DNA of 64,000 bases from Artemia franciscana (Eukaryota; Arthropoda; Branchiopoda; Anostraca; Artemiidae), in NCBI RefSeq assembly GCF_032884065.1, contig NC_088867.1, positions 49,473,317-49,537,316 of the forward strand, written 5' to 3'. The notes beneath the pieces are model-generated. The model was not told where the DNA came from. It was given only the letters and a program-made list of their open reading frames with translations, and ran no database searches. Shown here in pieces: positions 54,440 to 64,000 of this stretch. The position numbers were made by a program, and so were the translations under genes. How positions within the stretch are numbered: the stretch's first letter is position 1; each line of letters begins with the position of its first letter.

Positions 54440-55790
54440 TTAATAGCAGCAGGAATCCAGCATAAACTAGTAGACTGGCTAATGGACTTCCTGATGGGTA
54501 GGCTAGATCTCAGACTGTACAGCTCTTCATGACAGATAGCAAATGTACCTTCTCTCAGCCCTGTAATGTTCTAAGCAATGTTCCCCAGGGAATAGTTTTG
54601 GGACCCATACTGTTTTCTCCTTGCATAAATGACATTACTGAAGTCAGCAACCACTTAGAAATATAGAAGAGAGAATAATGAGGACTTTTTTCCCAAGACA
54701 GTGACACTGTCTTAGGAAAAAAGTCCTCATTATTCTCTCTTCTGTATTTCTATTATGGAAAGGCAGTGTGGTCTTCATCACTATTAGCAACCACTTAACC
54801 CTTTATGCTGATGACTCAAAACTATTTGCTATACCTGATAAATCATCAATTTACAATCTGACCTTTACTACACTCAGGCTGAGCAGATAGGTGGCTTCTC
54901 TCTTTCAACATCAAAATGCATCACCATTTCTTTGGTCACAATAATCCTCTGCTCCAATACACTACAAATAATAATTAGACATCATCCCCCATTCCTCTCC
55001 AGACTTGCACCAGTGGGAAAACCTGGGAGTTGCTAAAGATAATCTTTTGAAGTTCCATTAACACTATCTGCAAACTGTTTCCAATGCAAACTCTAGCCTT
55101 GGACTTATTAAAAGGACACTTACTAGGCAATCACATGGAATCTTCTTGAAGCTAGTGATTGTGATGCTACTTTTTGATTTTTGAACCTGCCTTGCTGGTC
55201 CTTTCTACAAAGGTGATATACAGTTGATTGAAGGTGTACAAATGAGAAGCTTCATAAGCCCAGAGTTAACAGTAGAATCAGACAAGACTTCTTAAACTCA
55301 TCAATGATTAGAACTGTTTAAGTAAGGAGACAGTGTCTTCACCATCAGCTGAAGTTTTTAAAAGGAGACTCAACAAAGAATATGAAGCCAAAACTTCAAG
55401 ATACAACTAGAGCTGCCCATCATCTTTGTGTCATAAATAGTGATTAATATATATGCATATAAAAGAGTTGTGCTAGGATGCTGATGCTGCTTGTCATACC
55501 CAACCAACTCACATACTCTATCAGAGATAGATGTTGTGAGGGTGTGTCCAATCTAACCTTCAGAAGAATAGTCCCCTTGCTCACACCTATCTGGGGTCAC
55601 TGCTACCAAGTGGGCTTAAATTTCAACTGCCCTAGCACAGTCTTAGTCATAAGGTATATCACAGGGCCATAAACACAGTCACAAACCTGTTCTTTTATAT
55701 TTTGTGTAAAATGTTTAACTGCTATCTCAACAGAAGATCCAAGATTGGACCTTATTTTGCTCTGAAGTGCAAATTAAGGTAATTCCATCC
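54440..55790 (+). mobile_element. Decayed second copy of the 37-kb LINE (3' half)
   Basis: It parallels 38395-39778: LVDWLMDFL (54470), a damaged GVPQGTVLGP region (54575-54610), YADDSKLF region (54808-54825, TATGCTGATGACTCAAAACT), then the C-terminal FKRRLNKEYEAK (55350-55385) and the shared 3' UTR (CTTGTCATACCCAACCA at 55489 against 39492) and AATTAAGGTAATT tail at 55773. Many stops and indels; older than the 37-kb copy. It is interrupted by the hairpin insertion at 54658. Confidence 0.88.
54658..54785 (+). mobile_element. 128-bp hairpin insertion with 12-bp target duplication
   Basis: The direct repeat AGCAACCACTTA occurs at 54646-54657 and 54786-54797, splitting the LINE sequence cleanly. 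The insert is a 45-bp arm (54658-54702), a 3-nt loop, the near-perfect inverse arm (54706-54750), then a 35-bp tail with ATGGAAAGGCAGTGTGGTCTTC. That tail word is shared with the Penelope-associated tracts at 2181 and 42478. Confidence 0.85.
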
Positions 55791-55813
55791 CAGAGCCCCC
55801 TGACTGGGCTAGC

Positions 55814-57123
55814 AGCAAATATGGAGCAGTTCATATAATTGACCTACAAATGAAGTTAATATGTCACTTGATGCCATTTTTATGCTCTATCTGAATATAA
55901 TAATTACTTTTCTTGCAAATTCAATTTTAAGCCCCTTTTAGGGCCTTTGAAAATAATAACTTCCCTATATCTTTTCAATATTAAAATGGGTTGACACTCA
56001 AGAAGTGAAGTTTGGTGAATGCTTATGAAATAAAACAAAATATGGTGAAAATATAATACTTCAGTAACAAAATTATGAAAACTACAAGTAAAAGAATTAT
56101 GGTAGATTAGCCACACAATATAGATTGTATCAAATACCTAACCAAAATACCAATTAAATATTTAATTAAAATATAGCTACAATGTAGTCTTCCACAGAGC
56201 TGAAGCTAATTGTCTGGTACAAAGACCATGAAAATTGGCTATTTTCTCATCTTTGCAATCCAAATTCTTGCATGTGTACCATATAATATGGAAGTACCTA
56301 ATTCACAAACATTGATTTTTCAAGATTTAGGTTGAATAAAAACAAAACAATTCTTCCAAGTTTTCTTATTATTCTGTTAAGCAACTTAAAAACTGCTGGT
56401 GTAAGCCTTGGACACTAGCCAAACATGGAAACATGTTGGCAAAAAATTCTTACTTCATAATATGCAGAATAATCAGAGCTAATTCTATTGACATGTGATG
56501 TGAGAACATAATTATATGGCACTGATTGTGCTTAATTACATAGATAGAGTATTTACAAATGGAACATGTGGTCAGATAAATGTCTATTTTTCAGAAATTT
56601 ATCAAAAAAAAAATTGTACAACAATGAAAGAAGTGAAGATAAAGGTTCTCCCTTTTCAAAATGTGTTAACTCTGATTACTCTGCATATTATAAAGGAAGA
56701 ATTGTTTTCTTAACATATTTCCTTATGTTCAGCTAGATTCCTAAGCTTATACCAACTGCCATTTCTCCTCTATGTTGAAAAATATCAAAGCCAGCAGAAG
56801 AAATACAAGGGATGGAAAACTAGTTAAATTGTTTTCAATTTTTTTTTGTCTTACTTAATTTTGACAAATCAGTGTTTGCAGATTATATAACTTTTGCAAG
56901 ATGGATTTCATAATGAAATAACAGGTTTTTTAAATCAATGTTTTAACCCTTTTTACACCCAAAAACCATAGAAAGAAATTATCATTTCCAAGGGTCTAAA
57001 AAAGGGTTAAAATTGAATTTGCAAGAAAAGCAATTATTATTTCAGAAAGAGTATTAAACATGGCACCAAGTGGTATGTTCACTTTATTTGTAGGTCAATA
57101 ATATGAACTGCTCTGAATTTACC
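55814..57123. mobile_element. TIR element family B, long copy
   Basis: The arm 55814-55985 (GCAGTTCATATAATTGACCT, TTTTCTTGCAAATTCAATTTTA) returns inverted at 56945-57123. The arms are about 170 bp at high similarity and the outer 60 bp resemble family B at 54019. The interior is AT-rich without a transposase frame. A possible 8-bp flank match is poor. Confidence 0.65.
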
Positions 57124-57720
57124 AGGCTGCTATAATCCTAGGCTACATACACAAGGGCTGATTTTATGGGTTTGCTTTATTTTTTAACTAATGTCAAGTA
57201 TATAACCATACATAAAGAAAATATGTAAACTAGTTAAAGCAGCACCTTTAAATTTTTCATTTTAAGCTCATTATATAAGCCTAGAATTGGTGCTGTTGAG
57301 AAGGAAATGTTGAGAAAACAATTCTTACTTTATAATATGCATAAATATTGCAGCTAATACATTTTGACTTCACATCACCCTCTACTGTATGCTACCCTCC
57401 CCCTGCCACTAATTTTGTTATGCGTCACTCTTTTTTCAAGCTGTGTAGCCATAAATTGAATCAACTGTGAAAAAATCAAGAAATGGAAAAACACATAGAA
57501 ATACATAAGTTGGGCTTTATGTTCGCACATTAGTGGGGGGGGGGAGGTTAGGGGTAAAGTATAGTAGAATTGCATACAAAATGTTTCAACTAGAATTATT
57601 CTGCATATAGAGTGGTTTTCTTAACATGTTCCCTTCTTAACAGCCCCAATACTATGCTTATACCAAATTCATTCAAAATGGACATATCATGACTATTTTT
57701 CTGACAATGCACTCCCTCCC
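56400..57720 (+). repeat. Direct repeat pair, about 0.9 kb apart
   Basis: Blocks at 56425-56480 (AATTCTTACTTCATAATATGCA) and 56680-56760 (TTTTCTTAACATATTTCCTT, GCTTATACCAA) recur at 57320-57350 and 57610-57665. A duplication partly overlapping the family B element. Confidence 0.5.
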
Positions 57721-59235
57721 CCTCTCATGATATCAGATGCAGCCCTGGTAAATATTTAAAGGTTGGTGAATTATGAAGGAAACATGCTAATAAAATAACT
57801 GTTACAATTAGATTCATTACTTCATGTTCTTTACAAATGTCATGGTTGCTTTTCTGTAATGCACCACACCCCCAGTATGTCCTATATATTGGCCTAGAAT
57901 ATTTAAAAACCCCGAAGAAAATACTGAAACAATGAAATTTTTTCTAAAATGGGCTTGATATTTCTATAAATCAAATTATGCTATTATCTGTCCTTCCATT
58001 GTTTTTCCAGTTTTAAAATCATTTCAAATAATGTTTTTGTTCATAAATGCAATCACTCGCAGATAAAATTAGATTTTGTCAAGACTCATGGGCACCCACA
58101 GAAAATTTTCCAGGGGAAAGGGACAGACACCAGAATAGTAATGATGAGTGGGGTAGGGGAATATATTTTAGAATACTTTTTCTTAGGATTAAGTCTTATA
58201 AAAATTAATTTTGAAAAAAAAGTTCTCAAATAGAAAGAATTTTAGTTTTAAATGCAAAATGAAACATAATTCAGCAAAATTTTAAATGATGAGGATTCCT
58301 GGCAAAGCAATCAACCCATTTACTCTATTATATACTTAACTGTTATTTATTTAGTATCTATTATGTCAAAAACTTAGAGTAAAAGGAAATCAGGCTCATA
58401 CCAAAATTATGGAAATAATTATTTTTTCCCATGATTAAAACACTTGTAGACTTACCTTTATGCAATTTCCTAAGCCATAAAGTGGGCAGCAGAAGGAGTA
58501 GAGACTTAAAAGCAGCTTCCAAAGGGATATTTCAGGCTCTGATTTCATTACTGGAAGCCTTGTCTAACTGTCCTAAAATTAACAGCTTTCAAATGCCTCT
58601 AAGGCCCCTAAAGAATATACCTTTTTCATAACAGGACAATCTCCCCCCTACCTCGAACTGAAATCCCTTCTATTTTAAGACCTTAAAAAAAATACCAAAG
58701 ACTAAAAGAAAAACTAAATCTAAACTTATAATCTAGCTGTCATATTGACCCTCTTTCATTCAATGCTCAAATTCATCTGAAAAATAATGAACAGGTTCAA
58801 ATAAAATTGTTTATCATAAGAAAATTTTATAAAAGAGTTTGTGGTAAGAAGCTGTAAATAAGATGCAACTCAGACTGATATTAACCATAACTCTATAAAT
58901 AGAATTTGATGTGAATTGCTAGTTTATCAGAATTGACTTTTTGTGCTGATTCCAAACATATAAAATTCATTAAATTTGCTCCATTAAAAGCAACAAGCCT
59001 GAGAGCAAAGGGTTTGGCCCGATTTTGTAAAAAAAAAAGGGGAAAACAAACCCCCAAAAAGAAAGTGTTACCAGTGAAAATGAAATTATTAGTTTTGTCA
59101 TATCAGAGAAAACTGCTGTAGAAATTTCAAGCAAAAATGTGGAATTTCGCATTTTTTTTCAAGAAGAAAGATCATGAATGCATGTTTAATTGTTTCTGTT
59201 TGTTTTTACAGTTGTGATTTTATCAAACTGATGGC
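57125..59235. other. AT-rich sequence, mostly unassigned
   Basis: No repeat with clear ends outside the 57.3-57.7-kb blocks. A G11 run lies at 57535-57545. It includes one minus-strand candidate exon (58456-58548). Confidence 0.4.
58456..58548 (-). CDS. Possible first coding exon, minus strand
   Basis: On the minus strand ATG at 58548 opens 31 codons (MKSEPEISLWKLLLSLYSFC then CPLYGLGNCIK) that end exactly at a strong donor AAAG/GTAAGT in phase 0. It could be the start of a gene running toward lower coordinates, even of the unidentified gene at 41 kb, but no linking evidence exists. A chance open stretch next to a good donor is also possible. Confidence 0.2.
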
Positions 59236-59239
59236 CCTA

Positions 59240-62125
59240 GAAAATCAGAAGAGAGCTCATTTGAATACAAATTAAAAGTTAGGACCCTTTTTAAGTGGCC
59301 ATAAAGATGGTGCTGTAAAACAATGTTGTTTTCTTCTATTTTGTGGAAGAACTACAATTTTGACCCAAAGAAAACCAAGATGCTATTGATTACAGTAGCA
59401 ATTCTGAGACAGCCATTGAATTGCTGCCTAAGTAACAAAAAATAATGGGATAATTTATTTTCATTTATTGGTTTCAGACTAGCGCACTTTGTATAGAAGG
59501 AGCTGTCTTAAAAAACTTCGAAAAATGCTCATTTGATTTGAAATTAAAGTGGCTGGTAGCCTTTTTAACAGTCAAAAGTGATTAGAGGGCAACTAACCCC
59601 CCTCCCACACCCACCATTCCCCCAAAAATACCCAATCAAAATTTTGAGGTACCTATTTTGTTCAATTTAGTTTAAAAGTCTGGAAACTATGTCTTGGAGA
59701 ATGACGACCCCCTTCCCACATACACAGCCCTGAGGGCAAGGGTTGTAAGTTTTGCCTTGGGGAACTATAGGGTTTTTATAGAAAGATTGGATATATAAAC
59801 TTTGGAGGGGTCTCATTGGATTGGTAATCAGAAGTTTTAGTGTTCTTTTTAAGATTCAAAGTGACTGGAGGGCAGATACCCCCCACCCATACCTCATATT
59901 TTCCTGAAATGCATCTGATAGAAGTTTTGAGGCAGCCGTTTTATTCAAAATAGTCCAAATATCATGAAAAAAGGTGTTTGGGTTAAAACAAACCCCAAGA
60001 ATCTGCAGGCAAGGTTTGTAAATTATGCCCTGGGGACATTTAAGGTTATTGTGGAAGAGATGGTTGTATAAACCATAGAAGAGGCTCATTCAGTTGATAA
60101 CTGGAAGTTCTAGTTCCCTTTTAAGGGTCAAAAGTGATAGAGGGCAACTAGAACCCTCCTGCCCCTGAATTGAAACAACTCCATAGTGCCCTGGGGATAG
60201 GGTTATGAGTCATGTCCTGGGGACATATAAGGTTTTTATTTGAATGGGTGGTCGTATAAACTTCAGATGTGCTCATTTGATTTGAAATAGGAAGCTATAG
60301 TGCGTTTTTTAAGAGTCAAAAGTGATTTGAGAGCAACCATCCCCCCCATATACCCATCATTTTCCCAAAGACATCCCATCAACATTTGGAGATAACAGTT
60401 TTGTTCATCGTAGTTGAAGGGTTTGGAAATTATGTCCTTGAGGAAAAAACCCCACACCTACAGCCCTCAGGGCAAGGGTTGTAGGTTATGCCCTGGGGGC
60501 ATTTAAGACTTTTGTAGAAAGACTGTTCATATGTACTTTTAAGGGAACTCATTGGATTGGTGATCAGAATTTATAGTGCCTTTATTAAGAGTAAAAGTAA
60601 TCAAAGAGCAGCTACTCCCCCCCCCCACACGTTGTGTTTTCCCGAAATGCATCCAATAGAAATTTTGTCACAGTCATTTTATTCAAAATACTCCAAAGAT
60701 CATCAAGCATGCTATTGGGGTTGAAACAAACTACTAGAACCTAAGGGCGAGGGTTGTAAGTTATGCCCATGGACATTTAAGGTTTTTATGGGAGAGACGG
60801 CTGCTTAACTTTAGAGGAGGCTCATTTGGTTGAAGATTAGAAGTTCTAGTTCCCTTTCAAGAGTCAAAAGTGGTGGAAGGTAACTAGCCCCTCCCCTGAC
60901 AACACCTCTTTTCACCAAACACATTTCATTGAATTTTGAGAAAGCGATTTCGTTCAAAATAGTCCAAAAAATGTACAACAATGCCTCTAGGGCTGACATA
61001 GCACCCCATAGCCCTGGAGATACAGTTGTATTTGCCCTTGGGGCATATAGGGTTTTTATGGAATGGGCTGTTGTATAAACTCCAGCCCATTTGATTTGAA
61101 ATTGGAAGTTATAGTGTTTTTTTTTTTTTAAGAGTCAAAAGTGATTTGAGAATATCTAACCCCCTCACCCATTATTTCCTCAAACACCTCCAATCAAAAT
61201 TTGGAGATGGCAATTCTATTCATTGTAGTTGAAGGGTCTGGAAACCATGTTCGTGAGGAAGACACCCCTATCCCTCCCACAGCTCTCAGGGTAAGAGTTT
61301 TAAGTTATACCCTGAGGGGACATGAGGTTTTTATAGAAAGGGTAGTCATATATGCTTTGGACAGAACCAATTGGGTTGGTTCTGAGAAGTTCTAGTGCCA
61401 TTTTTTAAGAGTCAAAGTGATGAGAGCACAGCTACCCCCCCCCCCTCAGAAACACACATTATATTCTTCCAAGATCCATCCAATATAAATTTTGAGACAC
61501 TCATTTTACTCAAAATAGTCCAAAGATAATGTAACAGGGGTTTTAGGGGGTAATACATACCACCAGAACCTTGGGACAATGGTTGTAAGTTGTGTCCCTG
61601 GGGAATTAAAGGTTCTTATGGAAGGAATGGTTAATTAGACTTTAGAGGTGGCTGATTTGGTTGAAATTGGAAGTTGTAGTTCCCTTTTAAGATTCAAAAG
61701 GAATGAAGGTCAACTATCCCCTTCCCTCCCCCAACTACCCTTCTTTTCATCAAACGTATCTGATTAAAATTGTGCAATGGCTATTTTGTTTAAAGTAGTC
61801 CAAAGAACATATAACAATGCCTCCAGGGTATGAAAAACCCCTCCCCCTAGAGCCCCGGGGAAAGGGGCTTAAGCTGTGTCCTGGAGGTATGTAAGGTTTT
61901 TATGGAGCGGGCGGTCATATAAAATTAAAATGGGTTACATTTGAATTGAAATTGGAAGTTATAATGGTCTTTTTAAAAAGTGATTTGAGTTCAACACCTC
62001 CCCTCCACGCCTATTATTTCCCAAATCAAACATCCAAACAAAGTTTCGAGACATCAAGTTTTTCAGCATTGTTGAAAGGTTCAGTCAGCCCTTCCCCTCT
62101 GAAGCCTCAGGGCAAGGGATTACAA
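59240..62125 (+). repeat. Tandem array, ten units of about 270 bp
   Basis: The marker GGGCAAGGGTTGTAAGTT and variants recur near 59733, 60008, 60195, 60470, 60746, 61015, 61287, 61572, 61857 and 62110. Other unit words are GGTTTTTATGGAA, GAGTCAAAAGTGA and CCAATCAAAATTTTGAG. Units alternate in type (GAGGGCAACTA against GCAGCTAC), so the higher-order unit may be a dimer of about 550 bp. Each has C-runs on the plus strand. No conserved frame. Confidence 0.88.
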
Positions 62126-62880
62126 GTTTGGAAATGGAGTTTACAAATTTGAACCCAAGACTGGCTTCTCCAATTTAATGTAGCAAAATGCTGTGTATTA
62201 CACCTAGGGCCCAATGAACCAATGGCAACTACACGATTTACAACCCCACCACCAAAGTAAGAGAGCAACTAGAAGACAGAGCAGAAGAAAGGGATTTGGT
62301 GTCATCATTGATGATAAACTTAAATTTCACAGCCATGTCCAGCATGTTGTTTCCCGTGCAAGCTCCAGTCTTGGACTACTCAAAAGAACTATCAACAGCA
62401 GACAGGCATCTATATTTATAAAACTAAAAAAAGGCTCTCGTCAGACCCCATCTCTATTTTGGCATGTGTCTTGCTGGTCCTTCTTATTGACATGATGTGA
62501 GGCTCATCGAAAACGTACAGAGACGAGTAACAAAATGCATACGAAGTCCAGCATAAACCTCATATGAGGACCCCCTCAGGCACTTTAAACTACCCACTCT
62601 GGTTTACAGACGCTTGCGCAGCGCTATGATGCTTACTTACAGGCTGCAGAACGAAAAGTCAGCAATATTTGGCGGCAATCTCAGTACCAACCAGCACAAC
62701 ACAAGAAGACATTCCAAGAAACTACCCAAGTCAAGCTCCCAATCGAAAACTCGCCAAACATTCTTTTCGAGAAGAGTCATAAACCATTGGAATCGACTGA
62801 AAGATTCAACTGTCAGTGCTCCTTCCATCCAGTCCTTCAAAAACCAACTTGACAAAGAGTGGGAGAAGAAGCAGTGAAGG
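62126..62880 (+). mobile_element. Third LINE 3' fragment
   Basis: Peptide pieces match the 37-kb LINE: WTQDWLLQFNVAKCCVLHLG (62153), GFGVIIDDKLKFHSHVQHVV (62297), SSLGLLKRTINSRQASIFIK (62369), then in another frame RSAMMLTYRLQNEKSAIF (62617), FFSRRVINHWNRLKDS (62761) and FKNQLDKEWEKKQ before TGA at 62875-62877. At least two frame changes and one internal stop near 62560. It is a different subfamily (about half identity) from the 37-kb element and follows the tandem array directly. Confidence 0.88.
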
Positions 62881-62959
62881 TTCGACTGGTAGTCATCAAC
62901 TCAAGAGCACTACAGGTCTGGAAGACCTTATAGCTCTCAAAAGGATTAAATTCCCAGTC

Positions 62960-63140
62960 TGTAATTTCTCTTTGAGTATCCCGGTCGTCATTTATATTCC
63001 CTGTGTCTCGGTGTCCCGTCATCATTTGTGTCCCAGTGTCCCGGTCTGTAATTTCTCTTTGAGTGTCCCGGTTGTCGTTTATATTCCCTGTGTCCCGGTC
63101 GTCATTTTTGTCCCGGTTTCCCGGTCTGTAGTGTCATCTT
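62960..63140 (+). repeat. Minisatellite built on GTCCCGGTCGTCATTT
   Basis: Words GTCCCGGT, GTCGTCATTT, CTGTAATTTCTCTTTGAGTG and TATATTCCCTGTGTC(C/T)CGG recur in an irregular nested order, about two full units of roughly 90 bp with shorter subrepeats. It lies just 3' of the LINE fragment. Confidence 0.75.
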
Positions 63141-63215
63141 ATAATTATATTTTATATATAATATATATAATAATATATATAATAATAATATATATATAAT
63201 TATATATAATTATAT
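63141..63215. repeat. AT-only tract
   Basis: TATATAATA-type low-complexity sequence. Confidence 0.85.
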
Positions 63216-63409
63216 TATTTTTGAACTGAAGCACAGTTCAGCACCACTGATCAAATTTACCAGGTTGAATACATTTTAACTATATATGGCAACAGGTCGA
63301 ATTATGGATTATAAATTAAGTGGATATTTCATTTGCTGACTTAGCTGCGGTCCGTTGATTAAAGTCATTAGACAATCATATTGTAGGGGTTATGATGGCA
63401 GCCATGTAC

Positions 63410-64000
63410 AAGATTAAATAAAAACAAGAGCTAAGAGCTCATATGACACTTGTGACGAGGCAGGAAGAGCTGAGAGCCAAGAGCTCATATGGTATGAGCT
63501 CTAACAAAATTCTAAGAACCAATAGATTGATTTAAAAGGAAAATCAGAGGCTTAATGCCGGTCGGGATTTAAAATAAGAGCTCTGAGTCATGATGTCCTT
63601 CTAAATATCAAAATTCATTAAGATCCGATCACCCACTCTTAAGTTATAAATACCTCATTTTTTCTAATTTTTCCTCTCCCTTTAGCCCCCAAGATGGTCG
63701 AGTCTGGGAAAACGACTTTATCAAGTCAATTTGTGCAGCTCCCTGACACGCCTACCAATTTTCATCGTTTTAGCACGTCCAGAAGCACCAAACTCGCCAA
63801 AGCACTGAACCCCTCCCCCCAGGTCCCCCAAAGAGAGCGAATCCAGTACGGTTACGGCAATCACGTATCTACGACATTTGCTTATTCTATCCACCAAGCT
63901 TCATCCCGATTCCTCCACTCTAAGCGTTTTCCAAGATTTCCGATTTCCCCCTCCAATTCTCCCCAGTGTCAAAAGATCTGGTCGGGATTTGAAATAAAGA
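63410..64000 (+). mobile_element. G-run tandem-array element, copy 2 (start only)
   Basis: It begins like the minus-strand start of 23416-20944: CAAGAGCTAAGAGCTCATAT, ACACTTGTGACGAGGC, then AATAGATTGATTTAAA and the first monomers (GTTATAAATACCTCATTTT, CTCCCTGACACGCCTA). It is collinear with copy 1 for all of its 590 bp and runs off the window. Here the C-rich strand is plus. Confidence 0.85.

Noticed and set aside
1-64000. Polinton/Maverick, LTR retrovirus, CRISPR, operon or rRNA content
   Set aside because: No capsid, integrase, polymerase B, LTR pair, CRISPR array or rRNA signature was seen. The only LTR-related fossil is the DIRS-type element.

Overview
The window is AT-rich, intron-rich, repeat-laden animal DNA. 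Split exons with GT/AG junctions, introns of 0.8 to 6.8 kb, LINEs, a Penelope-like fragment, a DIRS-type relic, a tRNA-derived SINE and many fold-back elements rule out a prokaryote or virus. From memory, several repeat families (the fold-back repeat near 18.5 and 23.9 kb, the G-run array at 21-23.4 kb, the 270-bp array at 59-62 kb) resemble interspersed repeats of the brine shrimp Artemia. I could not run a search, so a branchiopod crustacean is only a suggestion.

From 1 to 28 kb the plus strand carries the 3' two thirds of one host gene, a ZMYND11 (BS69) orthologue. Eight exons (1042-1209, 5712-5908, 7549-7665, 9520-9651, 13420-13689, 17830-17877, 20757-20900, 27736-27903) splice in phase. 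In order they encode a bromodomain half, a zinc-binding linker, a PWWP domain, an acidic/lysine-rich linker, a coiled coil and a C-terminal MYND zinc finger (about 413 residues, with a stop at 27901-27903). The N-terminal exons lie upstream of the window. The introns are packed with repeats: a 170-bp hAT-type MITE with a perfect 8-bp target duplication, a 1-kb TIR element enclosing a LINE fragment, a SINE, TTAA-flanked fold-back elements, and a 2.5-kb element built of about eight G-run-rich 280-bp monomers ending in a hairpin. Downstream of the stop, the last part of the terminal exon and its 3' flank has been duplicated several times.

From 28 to 37.4 kb is AT-rich sequence with local tandem duplications, simple repeats and a short LINE scrap, and no gene I can support. 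At 37.4-39.8 kb lies a 5'-truncated LINE with a long reverse transcriptase frame. At 40.5-41.9 kb three small minus-strand exons with matching phases point to a second, unidentified host gene. At 42.2-43.1 kb are Penelope-like fragments. At 43.1-44.8 kb is a DNA transposon with 24-bp terminal inverted repeats, iterated subterminal motifs, an intact 209-residue frame and a nested LINE 3' end.

From 45 to 57 kb there are two more copies of the 8-bp-TSD TIR family, related fold-back elements, a DIRS-type retroelement fossil (47.3-51.8 kb) with its inverted termini and internal complementary region recognisable, and a decayed copy of the 37-kb LINE carrying a 128-bp hairpin insertion. From 59.2 to 62.1 kb is a tandem array of ten roughly 270-bp units, followed by a third LINE 3' fragment, a minisatellite, an AT tract, and (from 63.4 kb) an inverted second copy of the G-run array element that runs off the window end. 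Apart from the ZMYND11-like exons and the three minus-strand exons, nearly everything recognisable is mobile-element or tandem-repeat DNA.
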